Assembly (NCBI GenBank): GCA_965247965.1
Contig: OZ252053.1
Coordinates: 5,828,001 to 5,892,000 of the forward strand
DNA from: UBA7328 sp965247965
Lineage (GTDB): Bacteria; Bacteroidota; Bacteroidia; Chitinophagales; Saprospiraceae
Reading direction: 5' to 3'
Length of the DNA: 64,000 nt
The position numbers and the translations under genes are program-made. Within the stretch, counting starts at the first letter, position 1, and the number at the start of each line of letters is the position of its first letter. Positions 1-8,102 of this stretch are shown here, piece by piece. The notes beneath the pieces were generated by a model. That model worked only from the letters and a program-made list of their open reading frames with translations. It was not told the DNA's origin and ran no database searches.

Positions 1-1
1 A

Positions 2-328
2 ACAAGTAGTTCTTCTGCAAATGCCACCGGTCAAAAAACCATTGACGGCTTTACCATCCAAAACGATAAGCAGCTCAAAGATGCTTCGTGCTTTCTCGCT
101 CAATGCACTTTCGGAGCTGATATGGCAACAATCCAAACCGCTGCAGCAATGGGCTACCAAACCTGGCTCGATGAACAGTTTTCATTGCCCAAAGTATCGT
201 ATATCGACGAAATGTACAGGCATGCTAATGTGTAGGGAGATGATGGCGAAGATGGTGAAGAGCACTTCATCGGAAGTGTATTCTTTAACTCCGCATGGCT
301 TACCCACAATCTGACTTCGCCTGATCTT
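2..328 (+). pseudogene. DUF1800 family protein, 5' part, left of IS copy 1
   Basis: The frame that reads TIDGFTIQNDKQLKDASCFL and then AQCTFGADMATIQTAAAMGY matches the start of DUF1800 proteins, which usually have an A-[RC]-FL-x-Q-[AC]-TFG motif. These are secreted or periplasmic proteins of unknown role, often paired with DUF1501. The gene enters from the left edge of the window, so its start is not seen. A TAG at 233-235 interrupts the frame after HANV, yet the same frame continues sensibly behind it (GDDGEDGEEHFIGSVFFNSA). An IS1634-family element then cuts the frame at 328. The same TAG is present in the duplicated copy on the other side of the IS, so the nonsense mutation is older than the insertion and the gene was already dead. 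Confidence 0.75.
33..328. repeat. 296-bp direct repeat, left copy (long target-site duplication)
   Basis: Bases 33-328 are repeated at 2243-2538 with no difference that I can see. The two copies abut the two ends of the IS1634-family element exactly. Target duplications of most IS elements are 2-14 bp. IS1634 and IS1549 of this family are known for long, variable-length direct repeats, so this is best read as a target-site duplication of that type and not as an older tandem repeat. Confidence 0.85.
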
Positions 329-475
329 CCTGAGTTTGACACTTAACGGCCTTGGATTTTCACAAGATGCCCATAGAATAGGGATTTTAGGGGTATAAAT
401 GTAGATTTTTGATAAAAACGTGGTGGCAACAAATTGAATATAAATTCCTATATATTAGGTGTTTGTAATATATAT

Positions 476-491
476 GTAGTATATTTACTAC
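476..491. promoter_or_regulatory. Palindrome abutting the transposase start (possible operator)
   Basis: GTAGTATATTTACTAC has 6-bp arms (GTAGTA/TACTAC) and ends at the base before the transposase ATG at 492. The same palindrome precedes the gene in copy 2. A hairpin or bound protein here could limit transposase translation or transcription. This role is inferred from position only. Confidence 0.4.
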
Positions 492-2120
492 ATGTTCATT
501 AAAACTACTAAATCCAGAAATCACACCTACCTTCAAATAGTCGAGTCCTATCGCATGGACGGCAAAGTCAAGCACAAAGTCCTTCTTAACCTAGGCAGGT
601 TGGATGTCTTACGACAAGATCGCACCCTTGAAACCATTGGCCGTAAACTCTTGACCTTGTCGGGAATGGATGCCAATAGCATTTCGGACATGAAAGAGGT
701 TAAAAGACTTTGTTATGGTCATGTGGTTTATGAAAAGATTTGGGAAAAATTAGGCCTTGCTACAATTCTTGATAAGGTAGGAGCAAAGCATAGAAGGCTT
801 GGCTTTTCCCTGAGTAGGGTTACTTTTTATATGGCAATACATAGACTATTGCGGTGCAAATCAAAATTAAGAGCCTACCAGGATCAAATTGAATTCAAGG
901 GAATGGACAGCAATATTGAACTTCATCAACTCTACAGAAACCTCGACTGGTTAGCTACTCATAAGGAGGAAATAGAACAAGGTATGTTCAAAAGATATTG
1001 CGATCTGTTTAACTCAACTATAGATGTAGCCTTCTATGATGTAACCACTTTTCATTTTGAGAGTGTGAGGCCTGACGAGTTAAAAGACTTTGGGTTCAGT
1101 AAAAATGGAAAGTTCAACGAGGTGCAGGTAGTGATGGGATTGTTTACCGATCAGCAAGGTCGCCCTATAGGTTATGAATTATTCCCAGGAAATACATCAG
1201 ATGGCAAGACGATGATCGATGCGTTGAACATACTCAAAGATCGGTTCAACATCAATCAAGTTGTCATAGTAGCCGATAAGGGGCTGAATAGTAAAAACAA
1301 CTTTCACCTCATCAGACAAGCAGGATATGAATACATTGTGAGTTCAAAACTAAAAGTCCAAGCCAAACCTATACAGGATCAGGTATGGGCTAATGAGGGT
1401 TACCATAATCATGAAGTGGACAAAGACACAGCAGAAGTATTGTTCAGATATAAATCTGTGGATCTGGAGGTATCCTATAAAGACGAACAAGGTCAACAAC
1501 ATGAATGGAAAGATAAACTCATAATAAGTTGGTCAAAACAACGAGCGGTAAAAGATCAAAAAGACAGAAAAAGACAAGTCGAAAAGGCCGAAGCCATGGT
1601 CGACCAAGGCCAGGTGCCCAGCAGTAAAAAGGGTGCAAAGAGGTACGTCAAAATAGAATATGAGAACAAGACACCACCTACTCTGGATGAAGAACGAATC
1701 AAAGAAGATAGCAAGTGGGACGGATATTATGGTATTCAGTCAAGCCGCAAAGACATGAGTGAATTTGCTATTATGAAAGCCTACCACAATCTATGGCGCA
1801 TAGAAGAAAGCTTTCGCATTCTAAAAACAACTATGAAAACACGACCGATATTCCATTGGACACCCAATAGAATAAAAGGCCACTTTGTAGTGTGCTTCAT
1901 TTCCTTTGCAATGGAAAGAGCTCTGGAAGAAACTCTACGAAGTAAGGAAATCGAAATAAGTCCTGAAAAAATAAAAGATGAACTCAATCAACTCCAGGTA
2001 TCTCAAATGAAACTGGAGGATCACAAATTTTATGTAAAAGGCGCCAATGGACAATACGGAGCAAAAATCCTTCGAGCATTAAATATTGCTCCGCTTAAAA
2101 ATATTGAACTCATACAATAG
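492..2120 (+). CDS. IS1634-family transposase, copy 1
   Basis: A 542-residue DDE transposase that would cut and join the ends of its own element. The first catalytic Asp is in FYDVTTFHFE (about D183) and the second in VIVADKGLNS (about D262). The C-terminal YHNLWRIEESFRILK (431-445) has the Y-x6-E-x6-K spacing of the IS4 superfamily signature, with the usual Arg replaced by Leu. Between the second Asp and the Glu lies a long insertion domain, typical of IS1634. The ATG directly follows a palindrome. The protein differs from the copy at 19347-20975 only near its C-terminus (for example IEISPEKIKDEL against IDISPEKIKNEL), so it looks intact and probably recently active. Confidence 0.92.
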   Translation: MFIKTTKSRNHTYLQIVESYRMDGKVKHKVLLNLGRLDVLRQDRTLETIGRKLLTLSGMDANSISDMKEVKRLCYGHVVYEKIWEKLGLATILDKVGAKHRRLGFSLSRVTFYMAIHRLLRCKSKLRAYQDQIEFKGMDSNIELHQLYRNLDWLATHKEEIEQGMFKRYCDLFNSTIDVAFYDVTTFHFESVRPDELKDFGFSKNGKFNEVQVVMGLFTDQQGRPIGYELFPGNTSDGKTMIDALNILKDRFNINQVVIVADKGLNSKNNFHLIRQAGYEYIVSSKLKVQAKPIQDQVWANEGYHNHEVDKDTAEVLFRYKSVDLEVSYKDEQGQQHEWKDKLIISWSKQRAVKDQKDRKRQVEKAEAMVDQGQVPSSKKGAKRYVKIEYENKTPPTLDEERIKEDSKWDGYYGIQSSRKDMSEFAIMKAYHNLWRIEESFRILKTTMKTRPIFHWTPNRIKGHFVVCFISFAMERALEETLRSKEIEISPEKIKDELNQLQVSQMKLEDHKFYVKGANGQYGAKILRALNIAPLKNIELIQ

Positions 2121-2242
2121 TTCGCCAAGCCTCCTTACCGCACATTCGTCCAAACCCAATGCCGTAGTGGCAATTTGCAACATGTCAATCCCGTAACTGT
2201 CTGAAAATCAGATCACCAGCAAAATTAAGTGTCAAAGTCAAG

Positions 2243-2538
2243 AAAAAACCATTGACGGCTTTACCATCCAAAACGATAAGCAGCTCAAAGATGCTTCGTG
2301 CTTTCTCGCTCAATGCACTTTCGGAGCTGATATGGCAACAATCCAAACCGCTGCAGCAATGGGCTACCAAACCTGGCTCGATGAACAGTTTTCATTGCCC
2401 AAAGTATCGTATATCGACGAAATGTACAGGCATGCTAATGTGTAGGGAGATGATGGCGAAGATGGTGAAGAGCACTTCATCGGAAGTGTATTCTTTAACT
2501 CCGCATGGCTTACCCACAATCTGACTTCGCCTGATCTT
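2243..2538. repeat. 296-bp direct repeat, right copy
   Basis: Matches 33-328 base for base by eye. It starts immediately after the IS right end and stops where the left copy meets the IS left end. Only this right copy is joined to further DUF1800 sequence, as expected if the staggered target cut produced the repeat. Confidence 0.85.
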
Positions 2539-2646
2539 TTGCGACAACGTATGGCCTTTATCCTTAGCGAGATCATGGTGATCAATAACAACTCCGATCT
2601 CTTCGAGGATTACGGTGCTATCGCTTCCACCAACTACGATATTCTA
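2243..2646 (+). pseudogene. DUF1800 family protein, duplicated segment and continuation right of IS copy 1
   Basis: The 296-bp duplicated block is followed without a break by the natural continuation of the DUF1800 frame: LRQRMAFILSEIMVINNNSD and then LFEDYGAIASTNYDIL. Family members carry an RQRmAfaLSEI-type motif here. The in-frame TAG seen in the left copy recurs at 2443-2445. Recognisable homology stops near 2646; the next bases run into the 3' end of the helicase gene on the other strand. Several hundred C-terminal codons of a normal DUF1800 gene are therefore missing. Confidence 0.7.
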
Positions 2647-2764
2647 TATCTTTGGACATGGTACAGTTTGTGGTATCAATTTCTAAAACTGTGCGACTGG
2701 TGAGTGCAAATCTATCCAGGAATTGCACAGCCTGCCCCGCCATATTCTCGAAGGAGGTTTTGCT

Positions 2765-4258
2765 CTATGAATGTCGTCGGTTTTTACTTCTTGATTTTGC
2801 AAAGAAAGGTTTTTTCCCTTTTTTCTTGAATTTTCGGCCGTGTTTTCTTTTACCCTTCGACAAGCTCGGGGCAGGCCCTCGTCTTTTCTCGTCTCTGAAT
2901 GAGCCATGGCCGGTGCCCTTTTTACTCTTAGATGGCGCGTCATTTAGATCTTTGGTAGAAGTGCTTAGATTTATTCGTTCGATCTCATGCATAAGCACCT
3001 TCGCAGTCAACTCTTCCTTCGACAGATTAGCAAATAACATATTGGCCTTTTCGAGAAGCTTCGGGTCAATCTTACCCTTTGTCTTTTTAGCTAATATTTC
3101 TGCACACCAATTTTGAATGTTCTCATCCGTTATATCCTCTGACATAGGGATCAATACTCGTTTGAAGGATATACCGAGTTGTTTTTCGAGTCTGTTGATC
3201 CTGTATTGCTCTCTCCCATTTATGAATGCTATGGAAATACCTTTCTTCCCTGCCCTGGCCGTTCGGCCACTCCTATGCGTGTAGTATAAATCATCATCGG
3301 GAAGAGTAAAATGGAAAATGTGGGTGAGATCATCCACATCGATACCACGGGCAGCGACATCGGTGGCTATCAGAATGTGAAGATGTCGAGTTTTGAATCG
3401 TTTCATTACTCTGTCTCTTTGGCCCTGGGTCAAATCGCCATGGAGGGCATCCGCTTTATAATTTCTTTTTAAAAGGTTTTCAGCTAAACTCTGTGTATCT
3501 TTTTTTGTCCTGCAAAATACTATAGCCCGCATGTCAGGATTAATATCAAAGAAGCGGGTTAGTCCCTCGATTTTGTCCGCATGTTTTACGGTGACATATT
3601 GATGAATAATATTGGTATTGACCTCATCTCGGGAGTCAACTCTAACCTCAACAGGCTTGTGCATATATTTTTTTACAATTCTCTTTATCTGATCAGGCAT
3701 AGTAGCCGAAAACAACCAGGTCAACTTGCTTTCCGGTGCATAGCTCAGGATCTTATCCAGGTCCTCTTTAAAGCCCATATTGAGCATTTCATCAGCCTCG
3801 TCCAGGACGAGAAATGACAATTGGTCCAGCTTGACCGATTTGCGTTTGATCAGATCAATCAATCTGCCCGGGGTCGCAATTATGATATGTTGAGTTTTTC
3901 GCAAAGCTTTGATCTGCTTCGCTATGGCAGCGCCTCCGTACACGGCTAAGACGTTTATCTTATTGAGGTACTTACTGAATTTATGGAGTTGTTCGGCTGT
4001 CTGTTGTCCTAATTCGCGGGTAGGGGCAAGGACGAGAGCTTGTGTCGCATTCTTTGATGGATCGATTCGCTCGAGAAGTGGTATACCAAATGCTGCCGTT
4101 TTACCCGTACCCGTTTGAGCTAAACCTATGAAATCAGTATCTCCTGAAATCAGGTGAGGAATGGCCTGTTTTTGAATCTTGCTTGGATTATCAAAACCAA
4201 GTTCGACAAGCACTATTAATACCTCGTCCGAAAGGCCTAAGTCTTTGAATGTCGTCAA
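2765..4258 (-). CDS. DEAD-box ATP-dependent RNA helicase
   Basis: A 497-residue RNA helicase, acting in the cytoplasm on structured RNA (ribosome assembly or cold-shock mRNA unwinding in relatives such as CsdA/DeaD and RhlE). All core motifs are visible: the Q-motif region GFDNPSKIQ (21-29), Walker A AQTGTGKT (47-54), PTRELG (79-84), TPGR (129-132), DEAD (153-156), SAT (184-186), and HRSGRTARAG (328-337). A C-terminal tail from about residue 430 is rich in Lys and Arg, as in RNA-binding extensions. The tail includes PAPSLSKGK, which is the translation of a dispersed palindromic repeat (see 2853-2875). The gene is monocistronic on the minus strand. Its 3' end lies next to the DUF1800 relic. 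Confidence 0.93.
   Translation of the reverse strand: MTTFKDLGLSDEVLIVLVELGFDNPSKIQKQAIPHLISGDTDFIGLAQTGTGKTAAFGIPLLERIDPSKNATQALVLAPTRELGQQTAEQLHKFSKYLNKINVLAVYGGAAIAKQIKALRKTQHIIIATPGRLIDLIKRKSVKLDQLSFLVLDEADEMLNMGFKEDLDKILSYAPESKLTWLFSATMPDQIKRIVKKYMHKPVEVRVDSRDEVNTNIIHQYVTVKHADKIEGLTRFFDINPDMRAIVFCRTKKDTQSLAENLLKRNYKADALHGDLTQGQRDRVMKRFKTRHLHILIATDVAARGIDVDDLTHIFHFTLPDDDLYYTHRSGRTARAGKKGISIAFINGREQYRINRLEKQLGISFKRVLIPMSEDITDENIQNWCAEILAKKTKGKIDPKLLEKANMLFANLSKEELTAKVLMHEIERINLSTSTKDLNDAPSKSKKGTGHGSFRDEKRRGPAPSLSKGKRKHGRKFKKKGKKPFFAKSRSKNRRHS
2853..2875. repeat. Dispersed palindromic repeat inside the helicase tail
   Basis: The sequence contains CCTTCGACAAGCTCGGGG and its partial inverse. 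In other genomes this repeat type is found scattered in and between genes and is translated as PSLSKG or PELVEG. Here it is in frame and adds a basic stretch to the helicase C-terminus. The identification rests on recalled similarity, not on a second copy in this window. Confidence 0.5.
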
Positions 4259-4331
4259 TGAATTATGCTTTGTAAGAAATGAGGCGCGAAGGTATGGGAA
4301 TTATTTGCAAATGACCATATACAGTGAAAGC

Positions 4332-5306
4332 TTACCCAAGCAATACTTCCCCGACCTTACCCGCTACTTCTAAACCTGCATTCCTACCGGTATCTTCTAA
4401 CAGTACGGCGCCGTTCTTTTTATCGATTAGCTTAGTTTCAATTTTCGCAGTCATGCTTTCCTCGATCCTTCCATCCATAAACCCACGGATAGGTGAAGCA
4501 AGTTCGGTAGCTGCCTCCCTATGAGCAAGGATCTCCAGTCTGTATCTTCCATTTTCCAGAGCCAATTCTACTTTTTCTTTATCAGCAAATGACTTAATAA
4601 GTTTTGTGAAATTATAAGTTGTAAACTGAATCAATCGATCTCCCAACCAAACTCCTGCAATGAATCCGATAAACGAACTGCCCAACCACGGAATCTTTGC
4701 TACCGAAGCTTTTATCGAAATTCCAGGTAGTGAGAAATGATTACTCTGCATCCAGATATATGCACTCGGGAAGGAACGGCCCCAGTCCTTCTCTATATAT
4801 CCTCGTCCATTGGTAAAATCGATCTGCTCGCCATGTACAGTCAACTTGCCCTGAATTCTGTGATCCATACTCAGAATCCCGTGATAGCACTGCATAAACG
4901 GCACAAAAGAAAAAGGGCCCATGATGCCAGGAGAATACCAATTATTAGGCCAGGGTACTTGATTATCAAAGTATAATTCGCCTTCCACAACTGGTAATTT
5001 CAGTTGAATTCTGTTAGCTGAAAAGTAGTTGTCCGCTATACGGATTTTGAGTTTTCCCGATTCTGATTTGAATTGCTTTGCGCTAAATTTGTAGTATTCT
5101 GCGCTTCGTTTTTTACCATCCAGAACTTGTACAAAGGCATGCTTACTTCCATTTTCGTCCATGGCTATCCCGGGAATAATTGCAAACGCTTTGTGTTCAG
5201 TAGCATTCACGATTTTATAGTACCAGCCTTCGAAGTATCTCCTGGTCTTTCCCCAACCGTGGTACTGTTCCGGGTGGAAGAGGGATTGTATTTTTTTCAG
5301 GAGCAT
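4332..5306 (-). CDS. Tocopherol cyclase-like protein
   Basis: A 324-residue protein with the N-terminal pattern HGWGKTRRYFEGWYYKIVNA typical of the tocopherol cyclase-like family (PF14249), followed by beta-rich sequence and the conserved block GRGYIEKDWGRSFPSAYIWM (about 168-187). Plant and cyanobacterial members close the chromanol ring of vitamin E. Bacteroidota members are common, but their substrate is unknown, and there is no prenyltransferase partner here. It is therefore annotated by family only. The gene follows the sterol desaturase-like gene on the same strand, separated by about 215 bp that contain a perfect hairpin, so the two are probably transcribed separately. Confidence 0.8.
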   Translation of the reverse strand: MLLKKIQSLFHPEQYHGWGKTRRYFEGWYYKIVNATEHKAFAIIPGIAMDENGSKHAFVQVLDGKKRSAEYYKFSAKQFKSESGKLKIRIADNYFSANRIQLKLPVVEGELYFDNQVPWPNNWYSPGIMGPFSFVPFMQCYHGILSMDHRIQGKLTVHGEQIDFTNGRGYIEKDWGRSFPSAYIWMQSNHFSLPGISIKASVAKIPWLGSSFIGFIAGVWLGDRLIQFTTYNFTKLIKSFADKEKVELALENGRYRLEILAHREAATELASPIRGFMDGRIEESMTAKIETKLIDKKNGAVLLEDTGRNAGLEVAGKVGEVLLG

Positions 5307-5443
5307 CGTGACGAAGTAGTTGGCGCAGGCAATCTAAGCAATTATTGTTGATCCCTGTAAACTACAATTCTTAGAATTGTCAATTGCGAATTTAGACACT
5401 TGAAATTTCTATTTTGTACTGATTGATCAGTGGCAGGATGGAT

Positions 5444-5476
5444 AAAGTTCTAAACTTTTAGAAAGTTTAGAACTTT
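5444..5476. terminator. Perfect 15-bp AT-rich hairpin
   Basis: AAAGTTCTAAACTTT and its exact complement flank a 3-base loop. It lies 47 bp past the desaturase stop and 138 bp before the cyclase-like gene. No clear T-tract follows on the minus strand, so it could be a terminator or an operator. Confidence 0.5.
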
Positions 5477-5522
5477 TGAAATGGTGTTGACTTGCGTAGA
5501 CTGTTAAAGTTATACGTAGATG

Positions 5523-6314
5523 CTAGACAACCAAGACTGGCTGACTCACTTCCGGATTTTTTCCTTCTGTCGTCGCTTCATAGGTAGCATCATAATCTTC
5601 CCTTATCGTGCCCATCATCCTATCCCAAAAAAGGAAGTATAATCCGTAATTGCCGTTATATTTATCATGGTGGAGATTGTGGGCAACAGATGTATTTACC
5701 CATTTCCCGAACCAGTTTTTATGGAAGTTTTTAGGATACAATTCGAAGCCTAAATGCCCGTAGACATTATAAATGATCTGGAACAAAAAGAACCAACCTA
5801 TCGCATGACTATGGACAGGTAATGTAAACGCAATTATTGGAAGAATTGATACCTCCAGCACAGCTTCCAGGGGGTGGAAAGCGTAAGCCGTCCACGGCGA
5901 AGGATTAGTGGATTTATGATGTACGAGATGGATGTACTTGAATAATTTTGGCCGATGCATCAGGCGGTGCATCCAGTAGAAATACGTATCGTGAATGAAA
6001 AGCATCCAAACCCAGGTAAAGGCATAGTAGCCCCATCCATATTCTGAAATGCTGTCGTATGTATTAGTATATGGTTTCAGAAAATAGAAGACCGCCAGTG
6101 CCATAGTCGCAAATATGGTGACCGTTATCAAAGAATACATTATGTCTCTTCCATAATCGGTAAGTTCTGGCATTTTCTTTTGCACTTTGCGAAACCACAT
6201 GGGTCTTTTTAAGATGATATAGAATAAGACGAATGCTGCACTCGCGTATACAAAGTAGTCGAGAACGATACTCCCTGCTTCTCTAAACCAAAACTGAAAT
6301 ATTGACTCTTCCAT
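5523..6314 (-). CDS. Sterol desaturase / fatty acid hydroxylase family membrane protein
   Basis: A 263-residue di-iron membrane oxygenase. The three histidine clusters of the family are present: HDTYFYWMHRLMH (H108, H116, H120), HLVHH (H129, H132, H133) and HNLHH (H212, H215, H216). Hydrophobic segments lie at about 17-36, 59-80, 96-107 and 150-190, placing the enzyme in the inner membrane with the His boxes on the cytoplasmic face. Relatives hydroxylate or desaturate carotenoids, sterols or lipid acyl chains. The substrate cannot be deduced here. Length is normal for the family. The neighbouring tocopherol-cyclase-like gene suggests isoprenoid lipid chemistry, but this is only a hint. Confidence 0.88.
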   Translation of the reverse strand: MEESIFQFWFREAGSIVLDYFVYASAAFVLFYIILKRPMWFRKVQKKMPELTDYGRDIMYSLITVTIFATMALAVFYFLKPYTNTYDSISEYGWGYYAFTWVWMLFIHDTYFYWMHRLMHRPKLFKYIHLVHHKSTNPSPWTAYAFHPLEAVLEVSILPIIAFTLPVHSHAIGWFFLFQIIYNVYGHLGFELYPKNFHKNWFGKWVNTSVAHNLHHDKYNGNYGLYFLFWDRMMGTIREDYDATYEATTEGKNPEVSQPVLVV

Positions 6315-6901
6315 GATGTTTATTTATTAATCTTTTAAATGATGACATTACAATAATGAACATCTTTTCGAAACAAATCGTCTGATTTCCTGAAATATGA
6401 TGTATTCGGACGGATTGGGAAGGTGCGAATACCTTTACTTAAGGTAGGAGGACTTTTGCATTGGGTATGCCAAAGGCAGTTCGCTTCGGAGCTTGGCATA
6501 TTAGTAGAATGGGAAGAATGAGTGGTGGAGGTTTGTTGTTTCGAGTGTTACATTCTATGGCATGTGGTTCAGAACAACTAATAGATAACACGCTGATTAT
6601 AAAAAGATTACAGCATGTTTTTGTATCGTTTTTGTCAATATTCAAATAAAATTTTACAATTTTTCCACCTTACTTCAGCTTTGCTTCGTAAGAGATATTG
6701 AAAAGCGTTTGCAACTGGTCAAACTTGTGGAAGCCATGGGACAAAATCGCGGAATAATAACAATCGCGAGATTGGACAAGTTGCAGGACAGCATGTCGGC
6801 ATCGATTCCGATTTTGTTAAAGGTGTGAGCAGCCGCGTGTCCATACAATTATGAAGTTCGTCTTGTGAGCACGCACAATTGACCTTACAAAGAGACTATT
6901 C
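6315..6901. other. 587-bp intergenic region without a recognisable gene
   Basis: The stretch holds only short open frames that resemble nothing I know, including 62 codons on the plus strand at 6461-6649. A short frame around 6700-6825 reads RLQLVKLVEAMGQNRGIITI and could be debris of a lost gene. No terminal repeats or RNA gene signatures are visible. It carries the promoter of the desaturase-like gene at its left end and probably the 3' untranslated tail of the AraC gene at its right end. Confidence 0.5.
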
Positions 6902-8035
6902 TTACCTCTCCACCTTCCCCTTATACATCGACGGTGTTTCACCTGTCATCTTTTTGAACACGGCATTGAAGGTGGATTTGGATTTAAATCCCGATTGAAG
7001 AGCAATACCGAGGATGCTGTAGTGGCCATATTTTGGATCTCCAAGATTTTGTTTTACTTCTTCTATCCTATAACTATTCACAAAGTCAAAGAAGTTTTTG
7101 CCGTCTTTGTGATTGATGATCTGTGATAGATATCCGTTACTGAGGCCAGTGTGTTCGGAAAGAATGGACATGCTCAGATCAGGATTCTGGTAGAGTTTTT
7201 CTTTGGTCATTAACCTGAGAATAGTTTGATAATGCTCTTCTGTTTTGTTGGAAAGTTCAACCGGCCTTTTGCCGGATCTATTTCCATTTTCCAATTGCGC
7301 ATTTACTTCGAATAGTTCTCTGCGAAAAAAAATGGAATAACCGATCCAGTAAATGTTTATCGAAAGGCCCAACCATAAAATTCGGGCAAGAATAAAATTG
7401 GTTTCGCCGGATGCAATATCACTATAGGTGACCAATGCCCAGAGGATGGCGAGCAAGCCACCGCATATCAAAGTATATTTCAACCATCTCAGACTTATAT
7501 CTTCAAACTCCGAATACCAATCGAGAAGATTAATGTGGTAATTGTCAATTTTGCGCACGCTCCAAGCCACTACGGCAAGAGTAAAAACAATAGGGAAAAA
7601 GTCGAAGATACCACATATGCTATAGAACCGGTCGAGGGTTTCGCTCCCCAAAGAAAACGACGAATAATGAGCAATAAATCTGTTTGTCTGAAGTACGAAA
7701 TCAAAAACGAAGGGCAGAAAAAGAAGATATTCCCACATTCTAAGTTTATGGTAAGGGTTTACGAGATAGATTATGAAAAAATAGATGCACACCGGTATCA
7801 GGTGTTCCCATCCAATAGGCAACATGGCAGCAACTGGGTATACTTCGAAAAATCCTGTTGACTGCATTCCTCCGATGAGGTTGAGGAGTGAAAGTGTGAA
7901 AAGAAGCAGAGCGAGGAATGCGTTCGACTTTTTTCTGAATCTCTCAGAGCTAATCAGCAAAAGGCTTAGGAGGAAACCCTGAAAGGCTCCGAAGAGGATT
8001 AAGATGGCGTATATGTTGAAATCGAGCGCTTGCAA
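6902..8035 (-). CDS. Membrane-anchored AraC-family transcriptional regulator
   Basis: A 377-residue protein with about seven N-terminal membrane segments (residues 5-235) and a C-terminal AraC/XylS DNA-binding domain (about 265-375). The second helix-turn-helix includes SILGIALQSGFKSKSTFNAV followed by FKKMTGETPSMYKG, the family signature. This architecture is common in Bacteroidota, where the membrane part is thought to sense an unknown signal and the cytoplasmic part to bind DNA. The gene lies 67 bp downstream of the antiporter gene on the same strand, so it might share its transcript or regulate it. No target site could be identified. Confidence 0.88.
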   Translation of the reverse strand: MQALDFNIYAILILFGAFQGFLLSLLLISSERFRKKSNAFLALLLFTLSLLNLIGGMQSTGFFEVYPVAAMLPIGWEHLIPVCIYFFIIYLVNPYHKLRMWEYLLFLPFVFDFVLQTNRFIAHYSSFSLGSETLDRFYSICGIFDFFPIVFTLAVVAWSVRKIDNYHINLLDWYSEFEDISLRWLKYTLICGGLLAILWALVTYSDIASGETNFILARILWLGLSINIYWIGYSIFFRRELFEVNAQLENGNRSGKRPVELSNKTEEHYQTILRLMTKEKLYQNPDLSMSILSEHTGLSNGYLSQIINHKDGKNFFDFVNSYRIEEVKQNLGDPKYGHYSILGIALQSGFKSKSTFNAVFKKMTGETPSMYKGKVER

Positions 8036-8102
8036 AAAGCTAGTCTATTCAGTTAATTTGGCAAAATAGCAAAGAAAGACTATCAAGCTCATACTATTTG
8101 TC

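Larger units (their letters stand above)
329..2242 (+). mobile_element. IS1634-family insertion sequence, copy 1 (1,914 bp)
   Basis: The left end begins CCTGAGTTTGACACTTAA. The right end, read on the other strand, begins CTTGACTTTGACACTTAA, giving an imperfect 18-bp terminal inverted repeat. One transposase gene fills the interior. Both ends sit directly on a 296-bp duplication of the DUF1800 gene. A near-identical copy lies inverted at 19219-21138. Copies 1 and 2 agree almost perfectly from the left end through most of the transposase, but differ in the last ~170 coding bases and in the noncoding 3' tail. Confidence 0.9.

Noticed and set aside
6461..6649. A 62-codon gene on the plus strand
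   Set aside because: No similarity, no ribosome-binding site of note and no conserved neighbour; probably chance.
6690..6830. Recombinase or integrase fragment near 6700
   Set aside because: The short frame has no catalytic motif and could not be matched to any family.
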